The notes under the pieces were generated by a model. The model searched no databases and had not been told where the DNA came from. It saw only the letters and a program-made list of their open reading frames with translations. A stretch of DNA of 41,621 nt from Oscillospiraceae bacterium (lineage in GTDB: Bacteria; Bacillota; Clostridia; Oscillospirales; Ruminococcaceae). Both the position numbers and the translations under genes were made by a program. The DNA is taken from the NCBI GenBank assembly GCA_017521325.1, contig JAFXCV010000043.1, positions 1-41,621 on the forward strand. The letters run 5' to 3'. This document shows, piece after piece, positions 37,826 to 41,621 of this stretch (positions are counted from its first letter, which is position 1; every line of letters begins with the position of its first letter).

Positions 37826-39214
37826 TTACTTCTTATCTTTATATTCAATCTTCCCCGAGAACTTCTTCAGGCTGTAGCCCTCCTTCACGGTCATTGCGCC
37901 ACGGTCGATTGCCAGAGAATAATCCGGAACGTCCTTTGTGACGGTCGTGCCTGCTGCTGTGTAAACGTACTTGCCGAGCTTGACGGGAGCGACAAGGTTG
38001 GTGTTGCAGCCGATAAAGCAGTTGTCGCCGATCACGCAGCGGCTCTTGATGATGCCGTCGTAGTTAACGGTTACCGTACCGCAGCCGAAGTTGACCTTCT
38101 TGCCGACATCACTGTCGCCGACATAGGTCAGATGCGCTACAGCTGTACCTTCACCGATGGTGGAATTCTTGATCTCTACAAAGTCGCCGATCTTCACGCC
38201 CTGCTTGATGTGGCTGTTCGGACGGATATGCACAAACGGGCCGATCTTTACATTTGCCTCGATCGTGGACTTGTATGCCTGCACATAGTTGAGCTGTACG
38301 CCGTTTTCTACGGTGCAGTCCTCGATGATGCAGTTCGGGCCGATGTTGCAGTTTTCGCCGATCGTGGTCTTGCCTCTGAGGATGGTTCCCGCAAGAATCG
38401 CCGTGCCTGCGCCGATCTCGACATCCGGTTCAATGGTGATGCCGTCCGTGCAGGTGAATACCACGCCGTTATCAAGATGCTTGTCAATGACACGCATTCT
38501 CGCAATTGTATTCAGCTCCAGAAGATCACGCTGACTGTTTGCACCGAGGATCACGTCCGTGTTCTCTGTGCAGTATGCGCCTGCCTTTTCGCCCTTTCCA
38601 AGGAGAATGGCAACGGTATCCGTCAGATAGTACTCCCCTGCCGCATTCTCGCAGTCAAGGCTCTGAAGCGCATCAAGCAGCGCCGCCGTCTTGAACCAAT
38701 ATGCACCGGAATTGATCTCGCAGATCGCTCTCTGCTCGTCGGTTGCATCCTTCTGCTCGACAATGCCTGCAACGCCGTTTTCTGTGCGCAGGATTCTGCC
38801 GTAGCCCGTGGGATCGTCAAGCTTTGCGGTAATCACCGTCACTGCATTGCCTTCGGCTTCGTGCTGTGCCTTTGCCTGTGCGATCGTTTCCGCATCCAGA
38901 AATGGTGCGTCGCCGCAAAGCACCAGCGTATTGCCGGTGGTGTCCTTTGCAAGGAAATCCGCCGCCTGCATCACCGCATGACCGGTTCCCTTCTGCTCTG
39001 CCTGCAGTACGGTTTCGTATCTGCCGCCGAGATATTCGTCGATCTGCTCGCCGCAGAAGCCCTTGACCACGCAAAGCTCCTTCACATCTGCATTCTCGCA
39101 GGCACGGATGACCCATTCCAGCATGGGGCTTCCCAGTACCTCAAACAGGGGCTTGGGACGGTTCGCTTTCATTCTCTTACCCTTGCCGCCGGCAAGGATG
39201 ACGCCAAAATTCAT
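37826..39214 (-). CDS. glmU: Bifunctional GlmU (GlcN-1-P acetyltransferase / GlcNAc-1-P uridyltransferase)
   Basis: 462 residues. Makes UDP-GlcNAc for peptidoglycan. N-terminal nucleotidyltransferase with VILAGGKGKRMKANRPKPLF (usual LAAGxGTRM, here LAGGKGKRM), LQAEQKGTGHAV and LCGDAPFL. C-terminal left-handed beta helix from about 245 (hexapeptide repeats such as IEPDVEIGAGTAILAGTILR), with HIRPNSHIKQGVKIGDFVEI, AHLTYVGDSDVG and the acetyltransferase site NYDG. AGGAGG lies 7 nt before the ATG. A monocistronic unit in this window. Confidence 0.96.
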   Translation of the reverse strand: MNFGVILAGGKGKRMKANRPKPLFEVLGSPMLEWVIRACENADVKELCVVKGFCGEQIDEYLGGRYETVLQAEQKGTGHAVMQAADFLAKDTTGNTLVLCGDAPFLDAETIAQAKAQHEAEGNAVTVITAKLDDPTGYGRILRTENGVAGIVEQKDATDEQRAICEINSGAYWFKTAALLDALQSLDCENAAGEYYLTDTVAILLGKGEKAGAYCTENTDVILGANSQRDLLELNTIARMRVIDKHLDNGVVFTCTDGITIEPDVEIGAGTAILAGTILRGKTTIGENCNIGPNCIIEDCTVENGVQLNYVQAYKSTIEANVKIGPFVHIRPNSHIKQGVKIGDFVEIKNSTIGEGTAVAHLTYVGDSDVGKKVNFGCGTVTVNYDGIIKSRCVIGDNCFIGCNTNLVAPVKLGKYVYTAAGTTVTKDVPDYSLAIDRGAMTVKEGYSLKKFSGKIEYKDKK

Positions 39215-39318
39215 GATGATATCCTCCTGTCAATTATCGTTCACGCTTTTCTGCGTGCTTTTCTCTCCATTTTTGTGCAGCACATGCCCTTTGTGAAAAG
39301 GAACACCACACATCTATT

Positions 39319-39347
39319 ATTATCGCAGATATTTGTATATATTGCAA
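39319..39347 (-). promoter_or_regulatory. glmU promoter
   Basis: Minus strand: TTGCAA (39347-39342), 17 nt, GATAAT (39324-39319). The leader of about 95 nt contains a small CACGC/GCGTG hairpin. Confidence 0.65.
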
Positions 39348-39421
39348 GCGTTTTTCAGATTTTTTTATATTCTTCACAATTTTTGTGAAAAATGCCAGTA
39401 AAATATGGCGGAATTTTTTTC

Positions 39422-39439
39422 AAAAAGCTATAGCTTTTT
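39422..39439. promoter_or_regulatory. Palindrome in the ppdK promoter region
   Basis: AAAAAGCTATAGCTTTTT, a perfect 18-bp palindrome that takes the place of a normal -35 element. Possible operator. Confidence 0.4.
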
Positions 39440-39450
39440 TTAAAAAGATA

Positions 39451-39459
39451 TGCTATAAT
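39451..39459 (+). promoter_or_regulatory. Extended -10 promoter of ppdK
   Basis: TGCTATAAT fits the extended -10 form TGnTATAAT. No good -35 is seen. The mRNA leader (about 65 nt) contains a hairpin with arms GAATGAC/GTCATTC (39473-39497). The remaining gap 39215-39421 carries the glmU promoter and A+T-rich sequence. Confidence 0.65.
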
Positions 39460-39529
39460 ATATTTAAGTCTGGAATGACGGCATTTTGCATGTCATTCAG
39501 GATAAAATCTAAGTTGGAGGTAAAAACCA

Positions 39530-41621
39530 ATGAGCACAAAATTTGTTTATCAGTTCAATGAGGGCGACGCTTCCATGCGCAATACCCTCGGCGGCAAGGG
39601 CGCTAACCTGGCTGAGATGACCAACATGGGTCTTCCGGTTCCGCAGGGTTTCACCATTTCCACTGAGGCTTGCACAAAGTACTATGAGGACGGCCGTCAG
39701 ATCAACGATGAGATCATGGCTGAAATCATGAAGAACATCGAGATCATGGAAGAAAGAGTCGGCAAGAAGTTCGGCGATAAGGAGAATCCGCTTCTCGTTT
39801 CCGTACGTTCCGGCGCTCGTGCATCCATGCCCGGTATGATGGATACCATCCTGAACCTCGGTCTGAACGAGGAAGTTGTTGAGTTTATGTCCGCAAAGTC
39901 CGGCAACCCCAGATGGGCTTGGGACTGCTACAGAAGATTCATCCAGATGTATTCCGACGTTGTTATGGAAGTCGGCAAGAAGTACTTCGAAGAGCTCATC
40001 GACGAGATGAAGGAAAAGAAGGGCGTTACTCAGGACGTTGAGCTGACTGCTGATGATCTCAAGGAGCTGGCTGGCCAGTTCAAGGCTGAATACAAGTCCA
40101 AGATCGGTGCAGATTTCCCGACCGATCCCAAGGAGCAGCTGATCGGCGCTGTTAAGGCTGTATTCCGCAGCTGGGACAACCCCCGTGCAAACGTATACCG
40201 TCGTGACAACGACATTCCGTACAGCTGGGGTACTGCTGTAAACGTACAGATGATGGCTTTCGGTAACATGGGCGATGACTGCAGTACCGGTGTTGCGTTC
40301 ACTCGTGACCCTGCTACAGGCGAAAAGAAGCTCATGGGCGAGTTCCTGACAAACGCACAGGGCGAGGACGTAGTTGCTGGTGTTCGTACACCCATGCCGA
40401 TCGCTCAGATGGAAGAGAAGTTCCCGGCTGCATTCAAGCAGTTCAAGGAAGTTTGCCAGATCCTCGAAAACCACTACAGAGACATGCAGGATATGGAGTT
40501 CACTGTTGAGAACGAGAAGCTCTACATGCTGCAGACAAGAAACGGTAAGAGAACAGCTCAGGCTGCTCTGAAGATCGCTTGCGACCTCGTTGACGAAGGT
40601 ATGAGAAGCGAGCAGGAAGCTGTTGCAATGATCGACCCCAGAAACCTCGACACTCTGCTGCACCCGCAGTTTGATGCAAAGGCACTCAAGGCTGCAACTC
40701 CCATGGGCAAGGGTCTGGGCGCATCCCCCGGCGCTGCTTGCGGTAAGATCGTATTCACAGCTGACGACGCTGTAGAGTGGGCTGAAAGAGGCGAGAAGGT
40801 TGTTCTGGTTCGTCTGGAAACATCTCCTGAAGATATCACAGGTATGAAGTCTGCTCAGGGTATCCTGACCGTTCGTGGCGGTATGACTTCTCACGCTGCT
40901 GTAGTTGCTCGTGGTATGGGTACATGCTGCGTTTCCGGCTGCGGCGACATCAAGATGGATGAAGAAAACAAGAAGTTCGAGCTGGGCGGCAAGACCTTCG
41001 TTGAGGGTGACTACATCTCCATCGACGGTTCCACAGGTAACATCTACGACGGAATCATCCCGACTGTAGACGCTCAGATCGCTGGCGAATTCGGCAGAAT
41101 CATGGCTTGGGCTGACAAGTACAGAGTTCTGAAGGTTCGTACAAATGCAGATACACCCGCTGACGCTAAGAAGGCTCGCGAGCTGGGCGCTGAGGGTATC
41201 GGTCTGTGCCGTACCGAGCACATGTTCTTCGAGGCAGACAGAATCGCTGCATTCCGTGAGATGATCTGCGCTGATACTGTTGAAGAGAGAGAAGCTGCTC
41301 TGGCTAAGATTGAACCCATGCAGCAGGCTGACTTCGAGGCTCTGTACGAGGCTCTCGAGGGCTGCCCCGTAACCATCCGTTTCCTGGATCCTCCTCTGCA
41401 CGAGTTCGTTCCCACTGAGGATGCTGATATCAAGGCTCTGGCAACCGCTCAGGGCAAGACCGTTGAGCAGATCAAGGCTATCATCGCTTCTCTGCATGAG
41501 TTCAACCCCATGATGGGTCACCGTGGCTGCCGTCTGGCTGTTACCTACCCCGAAATCGCTGCTATGCAGACCAAGGCTGTCATCCGCGCAGCTATCGCTG
41601 TTGCTAAGCGTCATCCCGACT
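39530..41621 (+). CDS. ppdK: Pyruvate, phosphate dikinase (3' end beyond window)
   Basis: 697 codons visible of a protein usually near 875 residues. Interconverts pyruvate, ATP and phosphate with PEP, AMP and pyrophosphate. Many anaerobes use it in pyrophosphate-linked glycolysis. Seen: GGKGANLAEMTNMGLPVPQG, VRSGARASMPGMMDTILNLG and the swivelling phosphohistidine domain with LTVRGGMTSHAAVVARGMG. Counting from the ATG puts the catalytic His at position 455, as in the Clostridium symbiosum enzyme. The start of the PEP/pyruvate barrel follows (GLCRTEHMFF; MMGHRGCRL at the edge). GGAGG lies 9 nt before the ATG. Codon choice is strongly biased, suggesting high expression. The frame is open to the last base. 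Confidence 0.98.
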   Translation, partial: MSTKFVYQFNEGDASMRNTLGGKGANLAEMTNMGLPVPQGFTISTEACTKYYEDGRQINDEIMAEIMKNIEIMEERVGKKFGDKENPLLVSVRSGARASMPGMMDTILNLGLNEEVVEFMSAKSGNPRWAWDCYRRFIQMYSDVVMEVGKKYFEELIDEMKEKKGVTQDVELTADDLKELAGQFKAEYKSKIGADFPTDPKEQLIGAVKAVFRSWDNPRANVYRRDNDIPYSWGTAVNVQMMAFGNMGDDCSTGVAFTRDPATGEKKLMGEFLTNAQGEDVVAGVRTPMPIAQMEEKFPAAFKQFKEVCQILENHYRDMQDMEFTVENEKLYMLQTRNGKRTAQAALKIACDLVDEGMRSEQEAVAMIDPRNLDTLLHPQFDAKALKAATPMGKGLGASPGAACGKIVFTADDAVEWAERGEKVVLVRLETSPEDITGMKSAQGILTVRGGMTSHAAVVARGMGTCCVSGCGDIKMDEENKKFELGGKTFVEGDYISIDGSTGNIYDGIIPTVDAQIAGEFGRIMAWADKYRVLKVRTNADTPADAKKARELGAEGIGLCRTEHMFFEADRIAAFREMICADTVEEREAALAKIEPMQQADFEALYEALEGCPVTIRFLDPPLHEFVPTEDADIKALATAQGKTVEQIKAIIASLHEFNPMMGHRGCRLAVTYPEIAAMQTKAVIRAAIAVAKRHPD

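Noticed and set aside
39509..41614. 701-codon open frame antisense to ppdK
   Set aside because: The plus strand encodes an unmistakable PPDK with catalytic His455. The antisense frame is open only because of biased codon use, and its protein (Ser/Leu/His-rich) matches nothing.

Overview
The window looks like a chromosomal segment from a Ruminococcus-type gut Bacillota (Oscillospiraceae). Evidence: Firmicutes-style gene neighbourhoods (darA-holB-yaaT; ylxM-ffh-rpsP-khpA-rimM-trmD), a dockerin-bearing BspA-type surface protein, Thr/Glu/Pro linkers of the TEAPTEAP kind on secreted proteins, SpoIVB, an HPr with His15 and Ser46, consensus TTGACA-17-TATAAT promoters, strong Shine-Dalgarno sequences and a moderate G+C content. 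The species cannot be fixed from the sequence alone. Most of the window is core metabolism and information processing. I see no phage, insertion sequence with a transposase, or CRISPR array.

Layout. 1-270: palindromic extragenic repeats against the end of a solitary mazF. 829-1095: tRNA-Gln with two near-identical terminators. 1098-2901: a small sigma-region-4 protein divergent from a YaaO-type PLP decarboxylase, with two LexA-like palindromes between them. 3146-5716: three secreted or lipid-anchored proteins. 5945-8120 (minus): darA-holB-yaaT. 8301-11602 (plus): DtxR-type regulator, feoA, feoB and a Cys-rich FeoB partner, with two copies of a putative operator. 11640-13032: a small HEYGH membrane protein, a 172-bp five-hairpin element and a permuted-papain protein. 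13148-16250 (minus): queH, a divergent amidase, rsmI and a TrmN6-like methyltransferase. 16370-18688: BspA/LRR-Big-dockerin protein. 18926-21790: a GT-C-like membrane protein and a small membrane partner. 21955-23160: spoIVB. 23206-27375 (minus): HPr and the ffh/rpsP/trmD operon. 27571-29470: a mechanosensitive-type TM-helix-repeat protein and a small membrane protein. 29573-34115: cytoplasmic GH13 alpha-glucanase and glycogen phosphorylase. 34526-35500: thioesterase and GtrA. 35760-37637: htpG with a perfect CIRCE operator. 37826-39214: glmU. 39530 to the window end: pyruvate phosphate dikinase, cut by the edge.

Functional links. The GH13 enzyme and GlgP together break down glycogen or maltodextrin. 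HPr-Ser46, and PPDK as a glycolytic enzyme, fit a sugar-fermenting anaerobe. The regulator and feo genes form a ferrous-iron uptake module. Ffh, S16, RimM and TrmD form a translation and secretion operon.

The most unusual non-coding content is of two kinds. One is a repeat family (three full copies and one edge fragment) that abuts the stop codons of minus-strand genes and carries a hairpin whose sequence differs completely between copies while its pairing is kept. The other is the 172-bp element bounded by a perfect 12-bp inverted repeat. Smaller regulatory curiosities are a 13-codon upstream ORF overlapping a Shine-Dalgarno-sequestering hairpin before glgP, a forespore-type promoter before spoIVB, and CIRCE control of htpG.
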